Assembly: GCA_016081115.2 (NCBI GenBank)
Contig: CM071934.1
Span: forward strand, 64,465,267 to 64,529,266
Origin: Rehmannia glutinosa
Lineage: Eukaryota > Streptophyta > Magnoliopsida > Lamiales > Orobanchaceae
Length of the DNA: 64,000 bases
Direction: 5' to 3'
Under the pieces are notes generated by a model. That model searched no databases. It saw only the letters and a program-made list of their open reading frames with translations, and was not told the origin of the DNA. Positions 34,436 through 45,603 of the stretch are shown one piece after another (the first letter of the stretch is position 1; every line of letters starts with the position of its first letter). Position numbers and translations under genes: made by a program.

Positions 34436-35905
34436 TGATAATGGTCATAGAGGATCTCAAATGGTTCATGGACGGTGGATGTTCGCGCCATAGTTCTTGA
34501 AAAGAACATCTCCTTACCATCATCAAGCTACAAGGGGAGGAATGGTTATATTTGGAAATGGCAAAGGCAAAATCCTTGGCAATAGAGACATTGGTAATTC
34601 TTCTTTCTCTCTTAATGATGTTTTATGATGTTTACAATTTCTCGGCTCCAAGAACTCCTCAACACAATGGTGTAGCCGGAAGGAAAAACCGACCCTACAA
34701 AAAATGCGTCGGTCAATGTTCAAATCTAATTTTTACTTCCAAAATATATTAGGCGAAGCCGTTAACACTACTTGTTATATGGTAAATCGGGTATATCTCC
34801 GATCAAAGTTGAACAAAACCCGCACTTGCTTTGGAAAGGAAAAACACAAAACCAAGGATCATTTGGACAAGCTTGACCCCAAGACCGCGAAGGAATTTTT
34901 ATGGGATACTCGACCAAAACCAAAGCATACTGAATATATATACAATAAAACAAGCTTGGTAGTCAAAGAATCCATACACGTCAAATTCAATGAAGCCTCG
35001 ATCTTCAAGAAATTCCAAGTGAAGATAGTGACGATGAAGATGTTGGAGAACCAATTGTTCCAAACATCATTCAAAATGATCAACCCTCTTAACAGATGAT
35101 CAACAAGAAGAAAAGGGTGACACATCGATCTCCTGTGGCATTAATATTAAAGAAAATCATCCCAAAGATCTTATTATTAGGAATCCACTAGATAAGGTTA
35201 TGACAAGAATGAAATATGCCGAAAAGCTCTAATCTCTCAAAAAGAGCCTAAAAATGCTAAGGAAGAAATTGAAGATGAAGATTGGTTCCTCGAAATGGAA
35301 GAAGAGCTTAATCAATATTAAAGAAATGAAGTTTGGGAACTTCTATCGCGTCCTCCATCTCACACTATCATGGGACAAAATGGACATTTCAGAACAAGTT
35401 TGGATGATCAAGGCAACATCATTCGAAATAAAGCAAGTTCAAGATGTAGCTCAAGGTTATTTTCAAGAAGAATGCATTGATCATGATGAAACTTTTGCAC
35501 CAGTAGCACGTTTAGAAGTTATTCATATCCTACTTGCTTATTCTTGTTTCAAAAATTTTAAACTTTACCAAAAGGATGTCAAATCCATTTTTAAATGGTT
35601 TTATACAAAAGAAGTTTATGTGAAACAACCTCCGATTTGAAAAATTTTCAAGACCAAATGATGTTTATAAACTTAAAAAGGTTTTATATGATCTCAAATA
35701 AGCACCCCGACATGGTATGATTGACTAAACTCTTTTATTTTAGAAAATGGTATTACAAGGGGTAAAGTTGATACTACTCTTTTTACTTTTGAATGATGAC
35801 AAGATAGTCTTCTAGTTCAAATATATGTCGATGATATTATTTTTGGTACTACTAATGAATCTTTGTGCAAGAATTTCTCTAAGCTCATGTAAGGTGAATT
35901 TGAAT
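34436..35905 (+). pseudogene. Copia E2 protease, integrase and RT fragments
   Basis: The protease motif reads WFMDGGCSRH (34465-34495): the catalytic DSG is DGG. A pre-integrase-like GGMVIFGNGKGKILG follows, then a jump straight to the end of the integrase core, APRTPQHNGVAGRKN (34645-34690), leaving out the zinc-binding region and most of the catalytic core. RT pieces: VQDVAQGYFQEECIDHDETF, PVARLEVIHILLAY and FKLYQKDVKSIF (35430-35600), then QIYVDDIIFG with YVDD at 35824-35835. Element ends within RT. Nonfunctional. Confidence 0.75.
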
Positions 35906-37362
35906 GGCCCCACTAATACTTGGGCTCATCTGTCCTAAACAAGTCCATATGCAACAAGGGCAAAATCCTTGTTGATGAAGGATTTGTCTTTTCTTTAAAT
36001 GATGATTTGATCTGCTTTCAATTCTAACAAGCATCACAAATCTTTCTTTTTGTCACAGAATTTTGTAATCCATCCACTAGATGACTCCTTGCAAGTTTGT
36101 TGATAGTCTTGAAATTCGATGACTCAATTTTTACATCCAACTTGCTTCAACTGTGCTTTTAGCTAACAAACATGTGATTGATGTGGTAGTTGACCAATCT
36201 ACCACATACATATTCTTTTTACATCCTTGATAGCATAATTTCATTTGTTTCTCGCATCCTTGATTTAGCATACCGACATGTTGAATCCAACATTGTATCA
36301 TTTGTCACGAGTTCATTGATAATAAGTATATTGAAGTTTAGGCCTTCAACATATGCAACATCCGTGATATTTAAACCATTTTTCTTGATTAATCCAAATT
36401 GCCTTTGATTTCCCCGAGCTTCATTTCCTCTTAATATGACTTTAGCTCATCTTTCTTCCTTGAATTTGGTCATATTGCTATTGTTTCAGTCATGTGTCCG
36501 AAACATCCACTATTCATGTACCAGGTTCCTTGGCACTCGGTTGTTCCCCGAACCCGCAATCTAGAAATCAAAATTTAGGTACCCATACATGTGTGGGGCC
36601 CGAGGGCTTAGCACTATAAAGTGTTCCAACCAACTTATAGCCAAATGGTCTAACTCTAAGGGGTTGCCACCTTTCCAGCTTTCATAATCATAATGAATTT
36701 TGGCAAATTGTTTGGGTGTTTTTGCTACAAACAACTACCTCTTTTGTCTTTATGTTTGTGTATGCATGTGAACATTTGCATTCTTATGATAATATGGAAA
36801 ATATTGTGTTCTATGTGCATAATGCCTAGGTGCATAAGTGTGCTGATTTGCATGCGTAGGGAATGACCTATATTAGTTCTTAGGTTTTTGCCATTGAGGC
36901 TTGTTTCCTTTGGAATTTGGCTTTGATGTTTCATGGGTGGATTCTGATCGGCTTGAGTTAGACAATTTCTACCATTCCCATCGACGTTTTCTTTCTTTGA
37001 AAGTTCTGGGCTTTTGGAAGTTTTGTTTTAATTTAACTAATACTTCATGTTAGGAATATGTTGATGAACACTTCAATTTGGTTTCAACAGATCCTCTCGA
37101 GTACTTTCGGTTGGCATCTTTCCTCTGTCTTTATATCCAATGCCAAAGATGTGAGTACTTTTGGTAATGTGTGGGTACAATATATTGAGTCTTAGATTTC
37201 TGGATTCCCTCATTGCTTGAGGATCCCTTTTCTAGGATCACTCTTGGAGTTTGAGTACTCATCAAGGTGTTAGAACCTAGTCCAACTTTGTCTCCAATTT
37301 CTTTTTGCATTATCATCAATTCATCCAATGTTTTAGATGATTTGTTGAGTGATGTAATGACA
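35906..37362 (-). pseudogene. Copia F: pre-integrase, protease and late gag
   Basis: Minus-strand counterpart of copia A 18400-19790. It contains the GAG-pre-integrase area (35940-36200), the protease motif WYMNSGCFGHM (about 36495-36520; the catalytic Asp codon is Asn at 36512-36514) and late gag SSKTLDELMIMQKE and TQTPRVILEKGSSSNEG (37340-37190). Integrase, RT and 3' LTR are absent at the left, where E2 begins. At the right it stops at the truncated LTR of J; the earlier gag of the same copia appears to resume at 47716. Confidence 0.72.
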
Positions 37363-37734
37363 TTTTTAATGTATAGCAACCAATCACCCAAGTAGATACA
37401 CCCTACAATGGACAAGTGTCTCACTATCAATATAATATTTCAATAACCCATCATTGGTATAAAAGGAGCCTCACGGATTGTAATGAGGCAAGGGATAACA
37501 AGAGGATAGAAATAGAACAAGAAAAGACATAAAATAGGAGAGTAGACAAGAGAGAGTGAAAGAAACACCAAGAAATCGAATTGTAAAACCGTGAGCCAAC
37601 CAGACATCACAAACGATCAGTAAATTCAATAAAAAACCGAATTAGCCCTTGTTCGATTGTCTTTCATTTAAATTTACTCCCCACGTCATTAAAACTCCTA
37701 TTTTTCTTAGTTGACCCAAAAAAGCATGTCAACA
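37363..37734 (+). repeat. J 5' LTR, left half missing
   Basis: Matches 47343-47715 of the 3' LTR, including the TATA box GGTATAAAAGGAGCC (37457-37471) and the end GTCAACA. The first about 360 bp of the LTR are absent; the break falls in 'tttttaatg', a short sequence shared with the flanking copia. Confidence 0.82.
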
Positions 37735-37737
37735 AAT

Positions 37738-37754
37738 TAGCGCTAGAAGGAGGG
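37738..37754 (+). other. Primer binding site of J
   Basis: TAGCGCTAGAAGGAGGG, three bases past the LTR end. The same site in K is TGGCGCTAGAAGGAGGG, so J has one change at the second base. Confidence 0.75.
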
Positions 37755-37844
37755 CACTCCCAAAAAAATATATATAGTGATATTCTCTTACTTACGGCTA
37801 AGTATTTCAAATGAACAATCAACACATTATTTTCTTTTTAGAAA

Positions 37845-39459
37845 ATGAGTGAGAACTCAAGAAATATACAGAGGAATGATGATCTGCTCAGGGAACACAA
37901 GTTGGCCAAAATACAAACGGCCAAAATGCACCGCAAGCGAACCGAGGTCACAATTGCATCTCCTATCACACAACTTTTCACCGACCGTAACATCCTCCAA
38001 TAAATGAGCCAACTATTGCCCAAGCTCTTGCGAACCCGCAACCTTAAACACCACCTCAACCTCAAGCAAATCCCCTCAGCGGATCCCCAAGAAACACTAA
38101 TCAATCCCCGGTAAATCCGGACAATCGGATGCCAATTCTCGGGCCCTCCACCCGAGAACAGGCAACACCGAAGAAGGCAACACGAAGATCCTCCCGAACA
38201 CAACATGGTGGCCGAATCCTCTCTCGCGCTCCACCTCAACGAGCCTCGCTCAGTATTTACAGACCCTAGACTAGACCTGGCTCGTGAATCGACCCCAACG
38301 GTCCATAAAGACCGAGAACGCCCGGGCCCAATCGAGCCTAGGGGCCACCCGATCGGCGAGCGAGAGCGAGATCACCCGTCTACGGAGACAGCTCAATGAA
38401 TTAGAAGAAACAAATGAAGGGGCTCAACAACATCCGAGTCCCGCCGTGAGGCTGACGAGTGTGGCATCACCTTTTTCCCCCATATCTTGGCAATTCCTCT
38501 CCCCAAAAAAATTCAAAGTCCCCGGATCGGGCTATATGATGGAGAAATCGACCTACTACCCATATTCACAAATACTTGGCATGGATGGAGTTATATAGCC
38601 CAAGCGACGCCATCCTCTCGAGCTTTCCCTCGACGTTGGGTGACCGAGCCCATCGTTGGTTCCAAACTCTACCGCCGGATGTATACATTCGTGAAACGAT
38701 ATGATGCCAGCTTTCAACACACACTACCTTGCTTCAAGGTCCGAGAGGCCCGAAGCACTCTCTCTCAATACAAAATAGGGCAGAGATGAGTCGAAAGAGT
38801 TACATCGCACGATTTAACAAACAAATCCATGAGATTGAGTCGGTATCGATGACGCGATGGTCATCGCGGCCATGGCTCAAGCTCACCTCGGGAACCCAAT
38901 TTAATTATGCCATCCACGAATTGGGGGCGAGCACTTTCCAGGAGTTTCTCCTCGAGCGAGAAAGGCACATGTGTGCCGAGGAGGCCATGGCCAACATCCC
39001 CGAGCACGACACCAAAATCATCGAAGGAGGCCAAAGGGATGCCCTTCCGGGCCAGGTTCTAGGTTTAGGCCATTTTCTAACAACACCACGACGGTTATAG
39101 GGCACACCAAGAAGTTAGAGCTGAGGTGGCGGCTTTGAAGAGCACACTAACCCACATGCCTTCAACTATTTGGAGGGACATCAGAATCTTAACCTCGCTG
39201 CCACTTGCTCGCCCAATTAGGTTGGATCCATCAAAATTGATTCCAACCGATATTGCATCTACCAAAGGTCAATCGGTCACGAAACCGATGAATGTCGAGA
39301 CCCTGTTAGAAATCATGAGGTTAGTACGAGAAGGGGGATTGAAACAATATGTGCATAACCTCCCACAACCTCCACCACCCTATCGGAGCCAATCCGAACA
39401 ACGCCCTAATCCTCGCCATACCACCGCCAATGATAACAACGGGCAGGAAATTTAAACAA
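37845..39459 (+). pseudogene. J gag
   Basis: Starts MSENSRNIQRNDD at 37845, the same start as K gag (MSENSENLRR). A Pro/Arg-rich, poorly conserved N-terminal part follows with stops, then the gag core with FKVP..GLYDGEID and a TWHGW stretch (38510-38590), RFNKQIHEIESVS (38810-38850) and EFLLERERHMCAEEAM (38940-38990), and a zinc-knuckle-like end GHETDECRD (39275-39305) with PPPPYRSQSEQ after it. It forms the retrotransposon particle. Several frameshifts and stops. Confidence 0.75.
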
Positions 39460-39599
39460 TGATTAATGCGAATAGGGCCGAAGATAACCGGTCCAACAGA
39501 AAAAGAAAAATCGAGGCTCGAGAAGCCGAGAACGCGAAGCAGCACGTCCGAATTGCAGAGATCCGAGAAGGCCGACCAATGGGGTACTTTACCTTTTCT

Positions 39600-41110
39600 C
39601 GACTAGATGCTTTGATCAACTAAGACCCCACTCGCACCCTCTCTAGTCATCACGGCTCCCATCCAGGGCATCCTCGAGCACGGGATTTTGGTTGACTCAG
39701 GCGATTACGCCTCTGTCATTTATAGCGGGGCCTTTCGAAGATTGAACGTGGATGCACCTACATAAAGCCATGCAACGACAACATTCTCGGATTCGGAGGA
39801 GGAGAATCATCCCACCGGGAGAGTGGATTTATCCATCCGGATGGGCCATTGAACACGTAAGAGGGCGATAATCACCACATTCAAGATAATCAATTCGGAC
39901 TCAATATAACACTATCATCACCGACCTCTGCTTTACCACTTGAAAGCAGCTATCTCAATATATCACTTCTGCATCAATTTCTGACCTCAAGCGGAGAAGG
40001 AATTCACAAAAGAGAATCAGAGAGAATCTCGGGAATGCTCTCTGAAGATCAGGCCCATGGAGATAAATGTTGTAGAGGACGAGAAGTCCGATGAAGCAAC
40101 AGTAAATGTAGACATCGACACCAGAAGATCGAGCCCAATACTTTGGGTCGAAAATCAAGTTATCGAGACCGGAGGCCGAATGGACGACCCAAAAAAGAAC
40201 CGATAGAAGAAGAAGAATTACTCCAAAAAAAGGAAGGACAGAGCAAAAAACGAAAGCATGCTGAGCCAGTAGAGGAGGTCGACATAGTAGATGTCGACAA
40301 GCAAGACGGGGATGACAACTCGGGATTGGTCACAATCCACAAGAACCACTCCGATCGAACTCATTGAATTTCGAGCAACAATCTAGACGTCTTCGCATGG
40401 ACTCATGCCCGACATTGACCCCAAATATGCCTCGCCACCGCCTAAACATCAACCTTACCTGTCGGCCAAAAGTGGTCCGAAGCAAAGAAAATTAGGCTTG
40501 ACAGACAGTCGCATTGAAACCGTTGGTAAACTGGATAACAAATTCATCCGGAAGCACTCTACCCGCTGTGGGTAGCCAACCCCGTACTAGTGAAGAAGAG
40601 CAATGGACACGATGGCGTCTTTGCGTGATTTCACAGAGACATAAACAATGCATGCCCCAAAGACAAATGGCTACCCTCTCCCAAACATAGACTACATGGT
40701 CGACGCAATAGCGGCCATGAGTTGATGAGCTTCATGGACACGTATTAAGGTTATAACCGATACGAATGCATCCAAACGATGAAGATAATACTTCCTTCTA
40801 CTCGGCTAGAGGGGTCTCTTTGCAAGAAAATGATGCCGTTCGACTGAAAAATGCTTTGGGGCAACCTATCAAATGTTAGTAAATAAAATGTTTCAAAAGG
40901 CGATAGCACATACCATGGAAGTTTATGTAGATGATATGCTTGTAAAGTCTCTATCTCCACTACGTGACCTCAATGAAATGTTCAAAGTCTTACGCGAGTA
41001 CAAAATGATGTTAAACCCGAAAACATTTAAGTTCGGGGTCACTAGGGAAACATTTTGGGATATATGGTCGGTCAAAGAGGATTCGAGGCCAATCCGGACA
41101 AAATTAAGGC
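39600..41110 (+). pseudogene. J protease and reverse transcriptase
   Basis: Protease: GILVDSGDYASVIYSGAFR, with DSG at 39695-39703, then VDLSIRMGH. A Lys/Glu-rich link follows (EEEELLQKKEGQSKKRK, 40204-40250). RT is heavily shifted: NTSFYSARGV (40785-40812), GQPIK, then MEVYVDDMLVKSLSPLRDL with YVDD at 40924-40935 and EYKMMLNPKTFKFGV. It compares directly with K 61700-63160. Nonfunctional. Confidence 0.78.
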
Positions 41111-41159
41111 CATAATCAATCTAGAACAACCTAACTTAGTAAAAAAGGTGCAAAGCTTG

Positions 41160-42110
41160 ACGGGATGCCTAACCGCTCGAGCGGGTTTGTCTCGAGGTCA
41201 ACCGACAAATATAGGCCTTTCATTGAAGTAATCAAAAGGAATAGAAGCTTCGAGTGGACATACGAAGCGCAAGCGATTCGACGTGCTCAAACAACACCGA
41301 CGGCCGTCCCTATTCTACAAAAGCCAACCCAAGGCGAAAACTTGTACTTGTATCTTACAGGTATGCGAATACGCCGTCGCTTTAGTAATCCTTCGGCTAG
41401 ATGGCTCGGTCCACTTCTAGTTTATTATTTCGCCAAGCCCTACACGACGCTAAGCTACGATACCCCCAATGGAAAAACCGACGACGCATTGGTCATCTCC
41501 TCACGCAAATTGAGGCCATATTTCCGGAACATAAGATCATCGTATTGACCGAGCACCCATTAAAGCAAATCTTGCACGGACTGACACTTCAGTTGAATGA
41601 TCAAGTGGGCCATTGAACTCAGCCAATTTGAAATCTCATTCGAACCACGACAACTATAAAGAGACAAGCCTGCGACTTCATCGCAGACCACCCCACCCAT
41701 CCAGGTGGAATTTAGTGATGAAGAAGAATTGAAACTGTTTGTTGATGGCTCCTCCACCACAGCACCGAGTAAAAGGCGAAATTGTCCTAATTAACCTGGA
41801 AAACAAATGCTTTTGCTCACCGTCCGATTCAATTTCCCGCAACAAATAATAAAGTCGATACGAATCATTTTTGATGGGATTAGAAATGGCACCTTCCATG
41901 AGGTTGAAAAACTCGCTCGTCCATAGCGACTCGATTGGTGGTGAATCAAATTAACGGAAACTACGAAGCAAAGGAGCCAAAGATAGCCCAATATTTGGAG
42001 CTCGCAAAAGAAAGAATCTCGCATTTCAAGGCGAAATAATACACATCCCGGGAGTGAAAACGCCAGCAGTCGACGCTTTAGCCCGACCGCATCTAGCTCG
42101 GGGCCGACCA
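41160..42110 (+). pseudogene. J RNase H and second (plant aRH) RNase H
   Basis: First the usual Ty3 thumb/RNase H region with RPFIEVIKRNRSFEW, LYLYLTGM and ALVISSRKLRPYF (41210-41520) and LTEHPLKQILH. Then at 41720-42060 a separate RNase H begins with ELKLFVDGSS and decays over the next 250 bases, ending in HIPGVKTPAVDALAR. Two RNase H domains in tandem are a known acquisition of the Tat lineage. The equivalent in K is better kept. Frame breaks throughout. Confidence 0.72.
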
Positions 42111-42299
42111 GATCGAAAAAGTCACTACGGTTACTCATTTACCCACTTTATCACTAAACATCGACAAGATAAATGCCAACGCCAAGAAGCCCACTACATG
42201 GATGACCCCAATCATTCAATACTTGGAGCACGAGATCCAGCTAGAAAACAAGGCCAAGGCTCGTACTCTTAGATTCAGGGGCAGCTCGGTACACCATAG

Positions 42300-43410
42300 T
42301 AGATGGTATCTTATATAAACGCGGATATTCAGTCCCATTGCTTAAGTGCTTATCGAGACCGAAGCCGAATTTGCGCTACGCTTAAGTGCATGAAGGGATC
42401 TATGGGAACCATGTGGGAGGTCGAGACAATGGCACACAAATTGATCGTGCAAGGATACTACATTGTCATCCTCAAACAGACGCGATCTTGACGGTAAAGA
42501 AATGTGAAAAATGTCAAAGATTCGCTCTGCGGAGTTAGGTACCATCCCGAACAACTCAATTCAATCTTGACAGCCTTGGCCATTTTCCAAATGGGGAGTG
42601 GATCTCATCGGGCCACTCCCACCGCAAAGGGGGCGTCAAGTATGCCATAGTTGCGGTGGACTATTTTACCAAGTGGGCAAGCAGAGCCTTTAGCAAAAGT
42701 AAGTTAAGAAAAAACCACCAGCTTTGTGTGGAAATCAATAATATGTAGATTTGGGATACCCCACTCAATAGTAACGGACAACGAGGAAGCAATTCGATAA
42801 CAAAAATTTCGACCTTTTGCGAAGATTTCACATCAAAACCATTTCTCTACTCCATACCACCCGCAATCCAACGGACAAAGTCGAGGAAAAACAAAATTCT
42901 CAAATACATGTTGGAGGCAAGGTTAGAAGAATCTAAGGAAATTGGCACGAGGAGTTACCCGGTGTATTTTGGTCTTACCGAACAATGCACCGAATGACCA
43001 CGGAGAAACACCTTTCTCATTAGCCTACGGAGCCGAGACTATTATTCCCGTAGAAATCGAGCCCCAATGTTCGTGAGTTTCGAATTTTGATGTAGAAAAG
43101 ATTGAGGCCGCCATGAGAGCCGAGCTAGATCTATTAGAAGAAAAGAGATGTAGTGCGAGATGAAGAATGTTATATACAAACAAAGAAGGGAAATATACTA
43201 TAACTCAAAGGTGAAAGAAAGGAAGTTCCTAGTTGGCTACCTGTCTTAAAGAAAGTCACCGGAGCCGAGCCCACTCCATTAAAACCGATCCGGAAGGCCC
43301 GTACAAAATCAACAAGGCTTTATCGAATGGCGATACGAGCTCAAATATTTAAGTGGGGAAAAATTCAACCATCCATGGAATGTAACCTACTTGAAGAAAT
43401 ACTATCGATA
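42300..43410 (+). pseudogene. J integrase
   Basis: Zinc-binding remnant with CEKCQRFA (42507-42530), then the core: YAIVAVDYFTKWAS (42640-42680) holding the first catalytic Asp, VTDNE-like DNA at 42772-42785, and FGLTEQCTE and LRSRDYYSRRNRAP pieces to 43070. The C-terminal end has KPIRKARTK and KWGKI (43285-43370). It would insert J DNA. Many stops. Confidence 0.7.
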
Positions 43411-43621
43411 AAGCCCAGGGTTTGGACATTTTACTTGATCCATTTTCCTAGATGTTACTCCAACACAAATGGAGATGTTCTCAAGTGATAATAACAAGCT
43501 CAAGATGGTTCCCGTCAACCCTAGGCATTGACAAAAAATGGATTTGTTTTTTCATCTTATATTATGTGAGCTCTCCTTAAAAGATTACCTTCTATTCGCC
43601 TCGGCCAAAGTCCCGAGACCA

Positions 43622-43905
43622 CTAAAAAGACTATGTCAAAACCGAGCACAAAATTTGGGAAATGATTCCATCAAAAGACTCGGTCAAAACCGAGCACAAA
43701 ATCTTGGAAATGATTCCACCGAAAAGAATCGATCAAAACCGAGCACAAAAACTTGGAAATGATTCCACTCAAAAGACTCGGTCAAAATCAAGCACAAAAA
43801 CTTGGAAATGATTCACTCAAAAGACTCGGTCAAAACCAAGCATGAAATCTTGGAAATGATTCCACTCAAAAGACTCGGTCCAAATCGAGCACAAAACTTA
43901 GAAAA
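43622..43905 (+). repeat. 49-bp tandem repeat in J 3' region
   Basis: About six units of roughly 49 bp, each of the form 'aaaagactcggtcaaaacc', 'gagcacaaaa', 'cttggaaatgattccac', with substitutions and small indels; a decayed tail with 'gagcacaa' continues to about 44045. It lies between integrase and the antisense gene, the hypervariable 3' region known to spawn satellites in Tat/Ogre elements. The flanks 43411-43621 and 43906-44261 hold no gene I can support. Confidence 0.85.
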
Positions 43906-45368
43906 TTTTTGACGCAAGAAGGCTCGCCTTTAAACCGAGCAAAACACTTAAGGAAGATGTCGAGCACAATACTTGGTGAAAATATATGTATTCAAGCACT
44001 CAAAACCTAAGCCATACATCTATTCGAACCCGAGCACAACACTTAGCACAAAATTCGAAATGAAATGTGCAATGTAATAAATAGATAGTGAAAAGAAATT
44101 TCATTCATAAGCAAAATATTTACACGGGGGCCGACACCAATTACATCCGAAGGCCTGAGGCATCCAAAACGAACAAAACACAAAAAGTAAAAGCACCCTA
44201 GGGGGCGGGAGGACGGATCCCAAAAGAGGAGAAGAGACTTCAACCGGGTCGCTAGAGGCCACTTCTTCAATCGGAGGAGCACCGCTCCTTAATAGTATCA
44301 GAAACCAAGGCGGCGAGAGCATCCATATCCACGTTCACCGGGTCGAGCTCCTTCTCTAACTCGGCCCGATTCCCTCCTTTTAGATCTTGGAGGATCTCAC
44401 CGATCTTTGTAGCATGCCCACAAGTCAACATGTAGGCATACTCCTGCGAATCCTTATAAGCCGGACGGCCTCCAACCGAGCCTCTACCCAAGCCTCCTCT
44501 ACCCGCTTTCGGAGGCTTCCTCTATTTCTATCGAACTTCGGCCTCACGTCTCTCCAGCTCCTCGGCATGAGCAAAGTAGCTACCCTTCTCGGCTCGGCAA
44601 CCCCCGCACGAAGCTCTTCCTCGGCCTTCCGTGCACGATCCCGGTTGACCCTAGCCTTCGCGGCGAGACTCCTCTCGGTGTTGGCCGTGGCCTTGGCCTC
44701 CTTGGCTTAGGTCTCCAATGACTCTTGGATCTCGCGCAGAGTGGCATGAGCATCCTAAAGACCGACATGGCGCTTCTCCCGGGGTCTTGCGCCTCACCAT
44801 TCATGTGCTAGAGGAAGCCGATGATCCTACCGCACAACCCCATGGCGTATTGGGCTTTCTCCTCCCACCGAGTCTCTGGCGAGAACTTCTCAATGCCCGT
44901 TGTCTAGGCATGGGCTGGTACATCCTCGGCCGCTCGACCGGCCTCCGCAAGGCCGCAACCTACTTCTCGGTGGGCGTGGAGCATTTGGCGAACTCCACAA
45001 ACCACCTAGGCCGCGAGCCGCCATACCCTCGCACGCCTCCTCCCTACCATGGTTCGGAGGGTTGAAATGGACTTCTCTTCCCAGGTTATCGAAGAAGACC
45101 CATTGTGCTCCACCCACAGGGGATATGTCTTTGGGGTACCCGCGGATAGGTTCGGTTCGCTCGGTCATCCGGGCTCATGATGACCCTCCACCCCTTCTTC
45201 TCCTCTGCGGCGGAGGATCCTCTTCTTTTTGGTTGCCCTTAGTCGGGCGCTTGCCTTGCCGAATGTCCTCTCTTCTTGCTCCTCGGCGTTGGTGGTTAGG
45301 ATCGCGGTCACCCCGGCCACGGGTAGCAATTTGCCTTACCCGATGAAGACGGGCAAACAAGTTCACCG

Positions 45369-45454
45369 CTGGACATACAACAACAAACAAAACATAAGTA
45401 CAATTGAAAACAATAATCAAGAGAAAATATTGAACTCATGAAAACATGCTTACC
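45369..45454 (-). other. Apparent intron in the J antisense gene
   Basis: On the minus strand a donor ACAGG|GTAAGC and an acceptor TTGTTGTATGTCCAG|CGG bound 86 bp that are AT-rich and U-rich while the flanks are GC-rich and coding-like. Length, composition and splice signals fit a short plant intron. Confidence 0.65.
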
Positions 45455-45558
45455 CTGTATCGATCGGAAGAGCTTACTCAATCGCTCGATCCTCTCGGCC
45501 GACAAAAGCACTTGCCCGGGGAGGGCTCGACCCGGTTTGAGGCGGGACAACGGGGTTG

Positions 45559-45603
45559 TACAATTGAAAACAATAATCAAGAGAAAATATTGAACTCATG
45601 AAA
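45559..45603 (-). repeat. 45-bp copy of intron sequence inside the exon
   Basis: Identical to 45399-45443, which lies within the apparent intron, 160 bp away in direct orientation. Here it sits in the coding frame and reads as FMSSIFSLDYCFQLY; 45 is a multiple of three, so the frame is kept. Confidence 0.8.

Larger units (their letters stand above)
33303..35905 (+). mobile_element. Copia element E2, shrunken derivative
   Basis: Begins with the last about 73 bp of an LTR (ends TAACA at 33375) and an initiator-Met-type primer site TGGTATCAAAGCC (33378-33390). Then come gag, a protease motif, a piece of integrase and RT, all shortened, inside 2.6 kb; an intact copia needs more than 4 kb for the same span. 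It stops in RT at 35905 where the minus-strand copia F begins. Its LTR end and gag differ from the A/C/D/G/H family. Confidence 0.7.

Noticed and set aside
38205..38399. Separate small gene in J
   Set aside because: It is part of the broken J gag N-terminal region, not a gene of its own.
43622..43905. CRISPR-like array
   Set aside because: Units are contiguous with no unique spacers, and the context is a plant retrotransposon.
44900..45346. Plus-strand open frame of 148 codons
   Set aside because: Shadow of the GC-rich antisense gene of J; the coding signal and intron boundaries are on the minus strand.
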